From Gottfriedia sp049568075 (GTDB lineage Bacteria; Bacillota; Bacilli; Bacillales; Bacillaceae_G), in the NCBI GenBank assembly GCA_049568075.1, contig CP144911.1: a DNA stretch of 64,000 nt. The stretch is one strand, 5' to 3'. Each line of letters begins with the position of its first letter. Within the stretch, counting starts at the first letter, position 1. Below are positions 1 through 8,579 of the stretch, piece after piece. The position numbers and the translations under genes were made by a program. The notes beneath the pieces were generated by a model. The model was not told the origin of the DNA. It was given only the letters and a program-made list of their open reading frames with translations, and made no database searches.

Positions 1-1817
1 CCTCCGACAGATGCATCAGGACTTGTTGGAAAATCAAAAGAAGTTTGAACGATTATTTCTTGCTTTTGAGGCATTTTTTGAGCAAGTTCTTTATAAGACA
101 TAATAAATTTATCTTCTCTACCTTTACCTTTCAACCAAATGCCATTCGGTCCCATTTTAAGAATATTCATAGGTATTCTAGTAGCTTTTTGGGCTAAAAC
201 AAGAATCTGATTGTTAAATGAATCTTTCATTCTTTTTAGAGAATGCCACACCATGCTTGTAGCTCTAGAAGCTGTTGAAGAACCACTAATTGGCACTAGT
301 TCAGTGTCGCCTATAATAATATTAATATCTTGGATTGTACAATTAAATTCTTCAATTAATAATGTTTGGATAACAGCGAGTAAACCTTGACCACATTCTT
401 CAAATCCAAATGCCGCTTCAATTTTACCTTTTCTCGTAAACGATATCCGACCTCCAGCTGGATCTATTCTTTCATATCCAAGTCCCCCACCATGCATTGT
501 AAGGGCAATTCCTTTTCCATATAACTTCCAATGCTGACAAAGATCTTTTTCATTATGATTATTTTGTATAAGTCTTTTAGATATTTGATTTAATACATCA
601 TAAGCACCATTTGTTGGTACAATCTTTTGACCTAATGGCCCTAAATCAGTTTTTTTTCTTAAATTTTTAAAACGAAATTCAATTGGATCCATTTTTAGTT
701 TTTCAGCAATTCGGTCTATTTGTCCCTCAAGAGCAAACGTTATTTGATTTCCGCCAAATCCTCTAAATTCACCAGCAACTCCATTATTTGTAAATACTGA
801 AAATCCTTCAATTTCGATATTAGGGATAATATATGGTCCAGGAGCATGCTCGATAGCAAAATCTAAAACAGCGGGACCTAATGTTGCGTATGCACCTGTA
901 TCGGCAATAATTTTTACTTTATGTGCCACAATTTCCCCATTTACATTTACACCCGTTTTCATTGTAATTTTCATTGGATGACGCTTTATGCCAGACTTAA
1001 CAGATTCACTTCTACTTTGGTGAATTTTGACTGGACATTTAGTTTTTAATGCTAACAATGCTCCATATGGTTGAATATTTAGCTCATCTTTCCCTCCAAA
1101 TGAACCACCCATTGGGCTGGAGATAATTCGAATATTTTCTTCTGGCATATTTAGGATTCTGGACAATTGAAAACGATCTTTAAAACCATGCTGTGTTCCA
1201 ACATATACTGTTAGATTCCCACATGTTTCAGGAACTATGATTCCTCCTTCTGTTTCCATATAGGCATGCATTTGTCTAGGTAATTCATATGTTTCTTCTA
1301 CAATCGTACTACATTTACGAAAGCCTTGGTAAACATTACCTTTTTGATATTTAGCTTGATGTAAAATATTTCCTTGTTCATGTAATTTAGGAGCGTCTTT
1401 GCGGAGAGCCATTTCAGGGCTATCAATAACAGGTAGCTTTCTATATTGGACTTTAATCAATTTCAATGCTTGTTCAGCAATTTCTTCTGTATCAGCGGCA
1501 ATAGCAGCAATTGCATCACCGACATATCTTACTCGATCTTTACAAAAAACGGGTTGGTCAGGGAATATTAAACCAAAACCATTTAAACCAGGGATATCCT
1601 TATAAGTAACAATCGCTTTAACCCCCGAAAGTTTTTCAGCTTCATCAATTGATATAGATAAAATCTCTGCATGCGGCTCAGTGCTTCTTAATACTTTTCC
1701 ATATAACATGTTTGGGAAGGAAAGGTCTGTTAGATATTTCATTTCACCGTTCACCTTTCTTAAACCATCCGGACGAACTCTTCTTTCTTTTTCTGTTGGA
1801 ATCAAATTTTCACTCAT
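1..1817 (-). CDS. pucD: Xanthine dehydrogenase molybdenum-binding subunit, partial (C-terminus outside window)
   Basis: Molybdopterin-binding subunit that would hydroxylate xanthine or hypoxanthine in purine catabolism. 605 codons are visible; the family is usually about 750-780 residues, so the C-terminal part, with the catalytic Glu, lies beyond the left edge. The N-terminal aldehyde oxidase/xanthine dehydrogenase a/b hammerhead domain covers about residues 15-130, followed by the Mo-cofactor domain with GGSFGGK near residue 236 and FRGFGG near 351; the Arg of the latter is typical of xanthine-type rather than aldehyde-type enzymes. The ATG at 1817 has a GAGGTGA site just upstream and sits 10 nt after the FAD-subunit gene. 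Order and spacing match Bacillus subtilis pucABCD; an iron-sulfur subunit (pucE) is expected next, outside the window. Confidence 0.9.
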   Translation of the reverse strand, partial: MSENLIPTEKERRVRPDGLRKVNGEMKYLTDLSFPNMLYGKVLRSTEPHAEILSISIDEAEKLSGVKAIVTYKDIPGLNGFGLIFPDQPVFCKDRVRYVGDAIAAIAADTEEIAEQALKLIKVQYRKLPVIDSPEMALRKDAPKLHEQGNILHQAKYQKGNVYQGFRKCSTIVEETYELPRQMHAYMETEGGIIVPETCGNLTVYVGTQHGFKDRFQLSRILNMPEENIRIISSPMGGSFGGKDELNIQPYGALLALKTKCPVKIHQSRSESVKSGIKRHPMKITMKTGVNVNGEIVAHKVKIIADTGAYATLGPAVLDFAIEHAPGPYIIPNIEIEGFSVFTNNGVAGEFRGFGGNQITFALEGQIDRIAEKLKMDPIEFRFKNLRKKTDLGPLGQKIVPTNGAYDVLNQISKRLIQNNHNEKDLCQHWKLYGKGIALTMHGGGLGYERIDPAGGRISFTRKGKIEAAFGFEECGQGLLAVIQTLLIEEFNCTIQDINIIIGDTELVPISGSSTASRATSMVWHSLKRMKDSFNNQILVLAQKATRIPMNILKMGPNGIWLKGKGREDKFIMSYKELAQKMPQKQEIIVQTSFDFPTSPDASVG

Positions 1818-1827
1818 TGTTCACCTC

Positions 1828-2715
1828 TTATTTACTAACTATTTTAGTAATCTCGTTAACAATAATATTAGTTGTAATCTCCTGTTTATAGTTTGAGGAT
1901 GTAAAATGGTCAGAAGGAGGTTCGAATTCCTTTTTGATTGCTTGAGCTATTTCCTTTAATTGATAAGATGGTAGGTATAACTTTTTAATCATCTCTTCGG
2001 TGTCTACTAGCCTCTGAGGTGAAAAAGAGCTACCACTAACAGCTAGGTAAACTTGTTCAATCACCTTTTTTTTGCCAATTTTGAAATAACCAGATATACT
2101 CACAATACTTTGACAAAAACTCTCTCTTAATCCTATTTTTTTATAGAAATAATTTTCACTAGCTTTCTTTGTTTGTACAGGTATTTTAACGTTCACGAGA
2201 ATGGAATTTGATAGATATTTCTCATCTTTTATACATTCTGTTAACTTTATTTCTCGCATATGATGTCCATCATATAATATAAGACTCGCATCAAGTACTA
2301 ATAATGCAGGAATGACATCACCATTACCATTTGCAATATTTCCCCCAATTGTTGCTCTATTTCGAATAGCTGGAGATGCAATATTGCGAATGGCTTCAAC
2401 TAATATTGGGACATTTTCAAGGAAAATTGGTTTACTCCTACAACAATCTAAAGTGGTTAATGCTCCAATTAGGATAAAGGTTTGACGATTATTTTTCATC
2501 AACTTATACTCCTGCAATTCTTTTACGTTTTCAATACTTATTAGATTTTTAGGATACTGTACTCCCTTTTCCCAATAAGTTTGTAAAAGAGTTCCACCTG
2601 CGATTATGCATGAGTCATTAAGGAATTCCTGTTTTAATTTGTATGCTTTTTCAAGTGTATCTGGAATCCATACAGCAGGATAATGAAAGTTTGCATGTCC
2701 TTGATTAATCACCAT
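1828..2715 (-). CDS. pucC: Xanthine dehydrogenase FAD-binding subunit
   Basis: FAD-carrying subunit that moves electrons from the iron-sulfur clusters to NAD+ in the three-subunit xanthine dehydrogenase. 295 residues, normal for the family. The FAD-binding fold covers about residues 8-175 with the pyrophosphate-binding IIAGGTLL near residue 38 and ASPAIRNRATIGGN near 112; the CO-dehydrogenase flavoprotein C-terminal domain follows. An upstream in-frame TTG at 2724 exists, but the ATG at 2715 is better placed behind an AAAGGA sequence; it overlaps the pucB stop by 11 nt, indicating translational coupling. Member of the pucABCD-like operon. Confidence 0.9.
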   Translation of the reverse strand: MVINQGHANFHYPAVWIPDTLEKAYKLKQEFLNDSCIIAGGTLLQTYWEKGVQYPKNLISIENVKELQEYKLMKNNRQTFILIGALTTLDCCRSKPIFLENVPILVEAIRNIASPAIRNRATIGGNIANGNGDVIPALLVLDASLILYDGHHMREIKLTECIKDEKYLSNSILVNVKIPVQTKKASENYFYKKIGLRESFCQSIVSISGYFKIGKKKVIEQVYLAVSGSSFSPQRLVDTEEMIKKLYLPSYQLKEIAQAIKKEFEPPSDHFTSSNYKQEITTNIIVNEITKIVSK

Positions 2716-3352
2716 TAAGCTCAATTCCTTTCGCTACATCATACGCTTCTTTTGTATCGATATCGAAAAAATCCCACTTATTCTCAAATTCAACTAACAA
2801 ACCTTCTAATTTAGTATGATTCCGAATAATTGCTCTTGCCCCTTCATCTCCATGTAACATGTATAAGTCAGGTATCATATTTGGCGATAGGATGATTGGG
2901 GGTCTAGGAACACCTTGAAAGCTTGCTGCTAAATAAGGAATTGTTAATTTGTCACTAATACGCTTTAAATAAGTTTGATGTAATTCATTAATCGTTTGGA
3001 TCGATAAAAAAGGTTGATCTGCGAGAAGGATCATGACCCCTAAAGGCTTTGTTTTTAGGGCATGAGTTAAACCACATTTTAATGAATATGATTGTCCCTT
3101 GTTAGCATTTGTACATGGAACATGTGTCCATGAATCTTTATAAGGTTTTTGAAAAAGATCTTTGCTAATCCAATTTAGTGAATCATCTTCTTTTGTTACG
3201 ACAAAAACATGGTCAATATTAGAATTGATAAATTTCCGTAAACCGAAACTTCCAATTGTACAATTACCTAAAGGAAGTGAAATTTTATTCTGCCCCATTC
3301 TTTTACTATTACCTGCAGCAAGTAAAATTGCAATGATTCTACTATTCTTCAT
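2705..3352 (-). CDS. pucB: MobA-like NTP transferase, molybdenum cofactor cytidylyltransferase type
   Basis: Predicted nucleotidyltransferase that converts Mo-molybdopterin to the dinucleotide form used by xanthine dehydrogenase. The 215-residue protein starts with the nucleotide-binding signature LAAGNSKRMGQNK (about residues 11-23), and has the ADQPF acceptor-loop motif near residue 111, as in MocA/PucB proteins. It overlaps both neighbours by about 11 nt, so it is translated with the operon. Whether it attaches CMP or GMP cannot be read from the sequence; cytosine specificity is inferred from the xanthine dehydrogenase context. Confidence 0.85.
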   Translation of the reverse strand: MKNSRIIAILLAAGNSKRMGQNKISLPLGNCTIGSFGLRKFINSNIDHVFVVTKEDDSLNWISKDLFQKPYKDSWTHVPCTNANKGQSYSLKCGLTHALKTKPLGVMILLADQPFLSIQTINELHQTYLKRISDKLTIPYLAASFQGVPRPPIILSPNMIPDLYMLHGDEGARAIIRNHTKLEGLLVEFENKWDFFDIDTKEAYDVAKGIELNGD

Positions 3353-4385
3353 GCTTAGATATCTTCTTTATTCTTTGTCGCTGAATTAATTCACTAACAA
3401 TACTGATTGCAATCTCTTCTGGGCCCTCAGCTCCAATTTGTAGGCCAGCTGGACTATTTATTTCTGTATCTATTTTTTTACCTTCCAAAAGTCGTTGGAT
3501 TCGTTTTTTCCCACCAAGAACTCCTAAATACTTAAGTTTACTATTTAAAATATGATTTAATATTTCTTTGTCTTTTTGGAATTGATGGGTAATGATGATA
3601 GCAGAATCAGAAGCAGTCAATTTAAGTCTTGGTATGATTTCACTCGGAAAGCCCACTAGGATTTGTTCTGCGTCTGGAAAGTATTCGTTAGAACATAGGT
3701 CCGCACGCCAATCGGTTATAGTTACAAAGAATCCTGCTAAAGATGCAAGTTTTACTAAAGGAATCGCATCCTTACCTGCACCAAACACGAATAATCGAGG
3801 CTTTGGATGAAAAGTATGTAAATACGGATTAGTTTCAAGCGGTTCAATCTTTCGTAACCCACTTTTTTGATTAGTATAATGTAATTCATTAAGTACACTT
3901 TTAATCTGATCTAATTTTCCTTCATTACAATTTCCAAAAAAGGTGTTTTCATCTACTAAGAATAAAGTTTCAACGTCATTACTATCATCCGACAAAATTT
4001 TCATTATCGATACACTCGTACCATTTAATAGGAATGTTTTTAATTTAGTTAGTAAATTAAACATAATTTCATCAATTGGCTCCAAAAGTACAGTAATAAT
4101 TCCGTTACACCCTGCTCCATTGCCCCATGTTAAATCGTCTTCTGCACTCATGTCATAAATAACAGTTTGAGGTGTTTTTCGTTCTCTTGTTTCTTGAACT
4201 CGATATGACAAATCTGCTTCAAGGCAACCGGCACTTAGTAAGCCAACCTCTTTCCCATTCCCCTTAAATAACATGGAAGTTCCTTCTTTCCGGTACGCTG
4301 AGCCTTCTACATGAATAATTGTAGCTAGTACATCACCCTCTTTAGCTGATGTAATCTCATTTAGTATCTCATGGATACTTTCCAT
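3342..4385 (-). CDS. pucA: XdhC/CoxI family xanthine dehydrogenase maturation protein
   Basis: Chaperone that binds, and helps sulfurate and insert, the molybdenum cofactor of xanthine dehydrogenase. 347 residues. The N-terminal XdhC/CoxI domain shows LSAGCLEADL and the Cys-containing WGNGAGCNG motif; the C-terminal Rossmann-like XdhC domain begins at about residue 195 with LFVFGAGKDA. The reading frame opens upstream at a TTG (4418), but the ATG at 4385 has AGGAGT five to six bases upstream and was chosen. First gene of the operon; about 200 bp separate it from the upstream terminator. A PucR-type activator is expected in Bacillus, but no site for it was recognised. Confidence 0.87.
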   Translation of the reverse strand: MESIHEILNEITSAKEGDVLATIIHVEGSAYRKEGTSMLFKGNGKEVGLLSAGCLEADLSYRVQETRERKTPQTVIYDMSAEDDLTWGNGAGCNGIITVLLEPIDEIMFNLLTKLKTFLLNGTSVSIMKILSDDSNDVETLFLVDENTFFGNCNEGKLDQIKSVLNELHYTNQKSGLRKIEPLETNPYLHTFHPKPRLFVFGAGKDAIPLVKLASLAGFFVTITDWRADLCSNEYFPDAEQILVGFPSEIIPRLKLTASDSAIIITHQFQKDKEILNHILNSKLKYLGVLGGKKRIQRLLEGKKIDTEINSPAGLQIGAEGPEEIAISIVSELIQRQRIKKISKHEE

Positions 4386-4503
4386 TAGATCACTCCTAAA
4401 TATAAAATCAAAATCCAAGCGGCATTTTTAGTAAATATTAATATATAGTTCTATGATGAATGTGTTATGTCTCCATTCAAAATTAATTAACATAAGAAAT
4501 AAA

Positions 4504-4540
4504 ACAACAAAAAAAGATTAACCACAATCTATGGTTAATC
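4504..4540 (-). terminator. Rho-independent terminator of the SGNH hydrolase gene
   Basis: A 9-bp stem (4516-4524 with 4532-4540) with a 7-nt loop is followed on the minus strand by a run of seven T. It lies 46 bp after the stop of the gene at 4586 and separates it from the puc operon. Confidence 0.75.
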
Positions 4541-4585
4541 GATAACTATAATTAAGTTAAATTAAAAAAACTTAATACAAAATTA

Positions 4586-5332
4586 TTACTTTTTTATACC
4601 AAGCGCATTCCTTCCGATATTAGCTAGTACAGTTTGTCCATCTATTGTTGGATGTATATCACCCTGTCTTACATACGTTGCTTGTTTTTCATCAAACGCA
4701 GAAAAAGCATCAGCTATTTTTACATTTTTGTATTTACGTGCAATGCTAGCAATTTTAGGATTAATGATGAATGATAATAATTGATTTGATAGTTTATGCA
4801 TCGGTTGATTATTTACTTGAAATGGATTATAGATATTGTACAAAACAATCGGAGCATCGCTAAGTTCACGAATTTCCTTAATTATTTTATTTAAATTCCC
4901 TGTTAATTTCGGCATCATTGAAGTAATTTTTCCAGGAAGTTGTTCTAAATGATTACTTTTTTTCAAAGTATGTAACAAATCATTATTACCTATATCCAAA
5001 GTAATATAGTCTGCATGTTTTATTGATTGTCTGAAATTGGTATCATATTTTATTGCTTGTAAAAGATTAGCTGTCGTCCAACCTGGAACGCCTAAATCAC
5101 GAACTTCAAGGTTTGCGTTTTCACCAATAAGAAAAGGGAACGCATAATCTGATGGTATACTATTCGTAGTACCTAAATTAAATCCAAATGTTATGGAATC
5201 TCCAAGACCTACAAGATCAATCTTTTCATAAGTATTAACTTTATCCTCTTTTGCAAGTGCTGTATTTGAAAATAAAGAACCTGCTAAAGCAAAAGTAAGA
5301 AATGAAATAACAATTTTACTTCTTCTCAACAA
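4586..5332 (-). CDS. Secreted SGNH/GDSL-family hydrolase
   Basis: Predicted exported esterase or lipase. Residues 1-27 form a Sec signal peptide (RR n-region, hydrophobic core, cleavage after TALA). Block I GDSIT is at 44-48 with the nucleophile Ser46, block III GNND at 115-118, and the catalytic His is in DIHP near residue 227. The usual Asp three residues before that His is replaced by Gly, with an Asp two residues before, so a Ser-His arrangement or shifted triad is possible. Start is TTG (two consecutive TTG codons), with AAGGGGG upstream. It appears monocistronic, with its own terminator. Substrate unknown; could act on lipids, cell wall acetyl groups or polysaccharide. Confidence 0.85.
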   Translation of the reverse strand: MLRRSKIVISFLTFALAGSLFSNTALAKEDKVNTYEKIDLVGLGDSITFGFNLGTTNSIPSDYAFPFLIGENANLEVRDLGVPGWTTANLLQAIKYDTNFRQSIKHADYITLDIGNNDLLHTLKKSNHLEQLPGKITSMMPKLTGNLNKIIKEIRELSDAPIVLYNIYNPFQVNNQPMHKLSNQLLSFIINPKIASIARKYKNVKIADAFSAFDEKQATYVRQGDIHPTIDGQTVLANIGRNALGIKK

Positions 5333-5695
5333 ATACGCCCCCTTAAATAAGTGTATTAAGATACTAAACTTCTTTTTATCATAAGTAAAAAGTAGTAATT
5401 CAAGACTTAAGTTACTAATTTTCAGGATTATACTCTTATTAACTTTACCTTTTTTATAGTTATTGTGTTTTAATTATTTGTCTAAAAGATCAAAAACATG
5501 TAACCATTTACTTAGTTTTGATAATTATAGAAGGATTTTTAGAAATAAAGAAGCTAACTGTTTTAGTTAACTATTTATCATGCTTTTGAAAAACAATCTT
5601 TTCAATTAATTTTCAAATTTTCGTATAAGGAGTAGAGTGATGTCTTTCCATTATAGGATGCTCGCTTTTCCTTATTGACTGTTTTATATTGCAAT

Positions 5696-5731
5696 ACAAA
5701 AAAGCTAACTGAACTAGTTAGCTTTTTTTGA
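5696..5731. terminator. Bidirectional rho-independent terminator
   Basis: AAAAAAGCTAACT / AGTTAGCTTTTTTT stem with a 5-nt loop, T-rich on both strands. It serves the minus-strand gene at 5778. The 445-bp gap 5333-5777 otherwise holds an imperfect related hairpin near 5555-5578 and a 12-codon plus-strand reading frame at 5640 with an AAGGAG upstream; no convincing gene was seen. Confidence 0.75.
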
Positions 5732-5777
5732 ATTAGCTTGATCCGATATAAATTAATTTGAAACTTCTATTCTCGGT

Positions 5778-6515
5778 TTAAATCTCAGCTACCTTTGAAG
5801 GGTTATTTAGTTTATATTTAACTTCTTTGTTTAATTTCTTATCTACTACTTTTCCATCAAATTGATAAGATTTACCTACCTCTAATTCAGCTGCTTTTAA
5901 AGTTTTACTCAACGAACACCAAGCATTTCCAATTATTAAATCCTGATCTCCTTTGACAGCTATGTTTTCCCAAATTACGATTTCTTCTTCGCTATCATTG
6001 AAATGATTATATTTTGTACTAAATTCTTTAACAGTGCCGTTAAAATGTGATTTATCAGTTGGTAAAGTAATTGAAACTTCCTCTTTCTTTTCTACTTTTT
6101 TCTTTGTAGTAGCTTTAGAATTACTTTCTTTCGACTTTGTTTCTGATTCTGTTTTCTTCTCTTCACTGTTCTTCGTATCACTTTCACCAACAGTGTATAC
6201 TTTCTTAAAGCTTGGAGATTGCATTTCTTTTAAATAAGCAGGATGAATACATGTTAAATTGCCATCTTCAAATTCAATAATAATTGTATGATACTCATCC
6301 GTAACTCCATAAGTTTCATAACCAACAAGCTTTACATTTACTTGAAAGTCTTGCCCTTTGAATAAAAAATCATGTTTTGGATTTTTATTAAATAAACCCC
6401 AAGATCGTCCTTTTTCTAAATAATCCTCATCAGACAAAAATTTTGTAAATTCTCCTTTTGGAGGTATGTATTTTATTAACTCAGTTTTTTTATTTTGAAC
6501 TATATTTTCTGTCAT
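5778..6515 (-). CDS. Hypothetical two-domain protein with charged Lys/Glu/Ser linker
   Basis: Not recognised. 245 residues with no signal peptide or membrane segment. An N-terminal region (about 1-105), rich in aromatic residues and beta-prone segments, is followed by a low-complexity Lys/Glu/Ser/Thr linker (about 115-150) and a C-terminal beta-rich region that ends in KYKLNNPSKVAEI and could be an OB-like barrel. The architecture resembles cytosolic binding proteins with a flexible tether, but no function is assigned. The open frame begins at a TTG (6536), but the ATG at 6515, eight bases after AAAGGAG, is the likely start. Single gene followed by a terminator at 5696-5731. Confidence 0.7.
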   Translation of the reverse strand: MTENIVQNKKTELIKYIPPKGEFTKFLSDEDYLEKGRSWGLFNKNPKHDFLFKGQDFQVNVKLVGYETYGVTDEYHTIIIEFEDGNLTCIHPAYLKEMQSPSFKKVYTVGESDTKNSEEKKTESETKSKESNSKATTKKKVEKKEEVSITLPTDKSHFNGTVKEFSTKYNHFNDSEEEIVIWENIAVKGDQDLIIGNAWCSLSKTLKAAELEVGKSYQFDGKVVDKKLNKEVKYKLNNPSKVAEI

Positions 6516-6790
6516 TTTATTTACTCCTTTGGGCAATCATTTTTATTTCCAGATTTTAGTAGTAGTTTTATTCGTTATATGTAGAAATTATAGTTTAGTT
6601 TGGAACTTTTTGTCCATCTTATCGTTAAAAGAAATATTTTTAGGAATATATTTCGGTACGTGAAATTTTATATTTGAATAGCTGTTCATTAAGTTTTATT
6701 AAGAATATTGAATTTTTAAGTTCTAAATTTGTTTTGCACATAAATTACGGTGAGTGAAATTTTTCCACTCTTATTTAACTAAAATACAAA

Positions 6791-6819
6791 AAACGCCGAT
6801 TTTTTAACCGACGTTTTTA
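6791..6819 (-). terminator. Rho-independent terminator after the DUF4362 gene
   Basis: AACGTCGG / TCGGCGTT stem (two G-U pairs) followed on the minus strand by a T run; it begins about 5 nt after the stop at 6824. The 308-bp gap 6516-6823 otherwise holds only AT-rich sequence and two copies of a short motif described in the findings. Confidence 0.7.
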
Positions 6820-6823
6820 AAGA

Positions 6824-7345
6824 TTAAAATTCCACCTTATCAAAATGATAACAATTTGTTAAATATGACGTATTTGAATTTACGACTAGCTTTTGGCAAT
6901 AGTCTTCTAATACTTTTGGTCCAGTAACAAATTTACTCATCGCAAATGTACCTTTTCGATATCGGTCTGTTCGATCCCTTGAACTATCAAATCGATAATA
7001 AATTAATTTTCCATTATATTGATATTCTGTAATGACTGGATCACCTTTTGAAGTAAATTCTACAAATCGAATAAAGTCAGGCTTCTTATTTTTTACGTTA
7101 TTAATAAATTTTTGAATTCGTTCATTATGGTTAGTAGTTCTTCCTATTATTAATATATCTCCATTTTTTAGCGCATCTTCTTTACTATAGGATGCCGGGA
7201 TTTTGTTAGTTGCTTTTTCTCCGTAATTCTCGATTTCTTTTTTTAACATTTCTTTCGTAAATACACTAGCCTCTGCCACCATGAAATGATCGAAGGAAAA
7301 ACCAAGAAAGATTAAAAGCATAAACGGTACGATTGATTTATACAT
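6824..7345 (-). CDS. Secreted DUF4362-type protein
   Basis: 173 residues with an N-terminal signal peptide or anchor (about 1-26, hydrophobic core FMLLIFLGFSF). The mature part contains the segment NGDILIIGRTTNHNERI followed by a FIRFVEFTSKGDPVITEY-type strand pair, which fits the DUF4362 family of small Bacillus secreted proteins; the function of that family is unknown. The frame opens at a TTG (7357), but ATG 7345 follows GGAGG with 5-nt spacing. No operon partners; terminator directly downstream. Confidence 0.7.
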   Translation of the reverse strand: MYKSIVPFMLLIFLGFSFDHFMVAEASVFTKEMLKKEIENYGEKATNKIPASYSKEDALKNGDILIIGRTTNHNERIQKFINNVKNKKPDFIRFVEFTSKGDPVITEYQYNGKLIYYRFDSSRDRTDRYRKGTFAMSKFVTGPKVLEDYCQKLVVNSNTSYLTNCYHFDKVEF

Positions 7346-7417
7346 TTTGCCCTCCAATAATACAATTAATAATATTGGTTAGTTTTTCCATTCCATTCTA
7401 ACTTATGCAATTGAGAA

Positions 7418-7453
7418 AAAAATCCATCTTTGCTAAGAAAGGTGGATTTTTAT
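7418..7453 (-). terminator. Rho-independent terminator of the kinase-like gene
   Basis: AAATCCACCTTT / AAAGATGGATTT hairpin with T7 on the minus strand, immediately after the stop codon at 7454. Confidence 0.75.
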
Positions 7454-8068
7454 TTAGGAAGAATAAGAGCTATATGAACTTGAATGTCTACGATGGTGGC
7501 GTACGGACGATGAGGAGTGTCTGTAATGATGCCTTGAGGATGAGTGATCATGACGTCTTTTATGTTTTCGGTTACGTCGATGGGAACTTCCAAATAAAGA
7601 TTTAAAAAAGCCTAGCTGGAGAGTTTCTCCTTCAAGAGAAAATCGACCGACGTCAACAATTCGAACTTCTCCATCATTTGATAACATTAAATTATGATTA
7701 TGTAAGTCGAATGCATTTAAACCTGCATTTTGAGCATCAAAGATCGCTTGATTAATCTCTGTTTCATATTGTTTACGTAAATTTTTACTGTGTCCATCTA
7801 ATTGATAAAAAGTTTCACCAAATATTCGATCACTTACCATAAAATCATTCGTATATGCATGGACTTTAGGATAGTATATACTCCGCTTTAGAAGGTGAAG
7901 TTTCATTCCGTCATCTCGACTTTTGCCATCTTCCTTAAATACTTTTATTACATAATTATCTCTAGTATAAACATCTCCATCTTTTCCGCTTGCTAAGTAT
8001 TCAAAATGATCTGCATGTTCACCATATAAAGTAAAATCATGAATTTCTTGCAAGAGTGATTGTTTCAT
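7454..8068 (-). CDS. Protein kinase-like (PKL) fold protein with His/Arg/Ser-rich tail
   Basis: 204 residues. Residues about 20-150 form a compact kinase-like fold: a G-loop-like SGKDGDVYTRDN, the VIKVF Lys near residue 42, a catalytic-loop DLHNHN near 121-126 and the metal-binding DVG near 138. This is the pattern of small Bacillus protein-kinase-like or aminoglycoside-phosphotransferase-like proteins. From residue 160 on, the protein is a basic tail of Arg, His and Ser repeats ending in tyrosine/serine pairs. ATG at 8068 has AAAGGGG eight bases upstream. The tail could bind metal, nucleic acid or spore surface layers (inference). Substrate unknown. Confidence 0.7.
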   Translation of the reverse strand: MKQSLLQEIHDFTLYGEHADHFEYLASGKDGDVYTRDNYVIKVFKEDGKSRDDGMKLHLLKRSIYYPKVHAYTNDFMVSDRIFGETFYQLDGHSKNLRKQYETEINQAIFDAQNAGLNAFDLHNHNLMLSNDGEVRIVDVGRFSLEGETLQLGFFKSLFGSSHRRNRKHKRRHDHSSSRHHYRHSSSSVRHHRRHSSSYSSYSS

Positions 8069-8321
8069 TCATAAGCCCCTTTCAACTTGAAAATATTCTA
8101 AGTGATCAAGATTAAAATTTTCTTTACAAATATATTCTTTAAAAATATTCTTTTTACCTACCAGCCATTTGATTTACAAAAAAAGTTTTTCTTTAGTGGA
8201 GTACTTTGTATTAGCTAGGATTTTTGGGGATAATACCCTATTAACAGAGGAGATTGTTCATCAGTAATTTATGTATCAATCGACATACAAAAAAGTGTTG
8301 TACAAAAAGGAGTTAGTAAAT

Positions 8322-8477
8322 ATGCATGAAATAATTATGAGCTTAATCGCAGGTTTAATTGTTGGAGTTGTATTTACTCTCATTAAATTACCAATTCCGG
8401 CACCACCTGTATTTTCAGCAATTTGTGGAATTATAGGTGTGTGGGGAGGGATGAAATTAGTTCAGCTATTTATATAA
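8322..8477 (+). CDS. XapX domain small membrane protein
   Basis: 51 residues, two predicted membrane segments (about 5-22 and 30-48) separated by KLPIPAPP, the signature of the XapX domain family. ATG 8322 is preceded by AGGAG with 9-nt spacing; the longer frame from 8271 lacks a ribosome site. It lies 102 bp upstream of the nucleoside transporter gene on the same strand, as xapX-type genes often sit near transport genes. Function of the family is unknown. The 253-bp gap before it shows no riboswitch I could recognise. Confidence 0.8.
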   Translation: MHEIIMSLIAGLIVGVVFTLIKLPIPAPPVFSAICGIIGVWGGMKLVQLFI

Positions 8478-8579
8478 AAAAACACCTTACATTATTTAAT
8501 GATATTTTTATATTGATTGGAAACAATAAAATTGCAAATTAGAAATTTTTTTACGATTTTGTAGTTTGGAGGAAAATAA

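Noticed and set aside
5640..5678. 12-codon frame with AAGGAG upstream (MSFHYRMLAFPY)
   Set aside because: Too short to judge; good ribosome site and a terminator downstream, but no other support.
7405..7605. 66-residue plus-strand frame
   Set aside because: Antisense to the kinase-like gene and its terminator; no ribosome site.
8069..8321. Purine or other riboswitch ahead of the XapX/nupC genes
   Set aside because: No conserved core or antiterminator/terminator pair was recognised.
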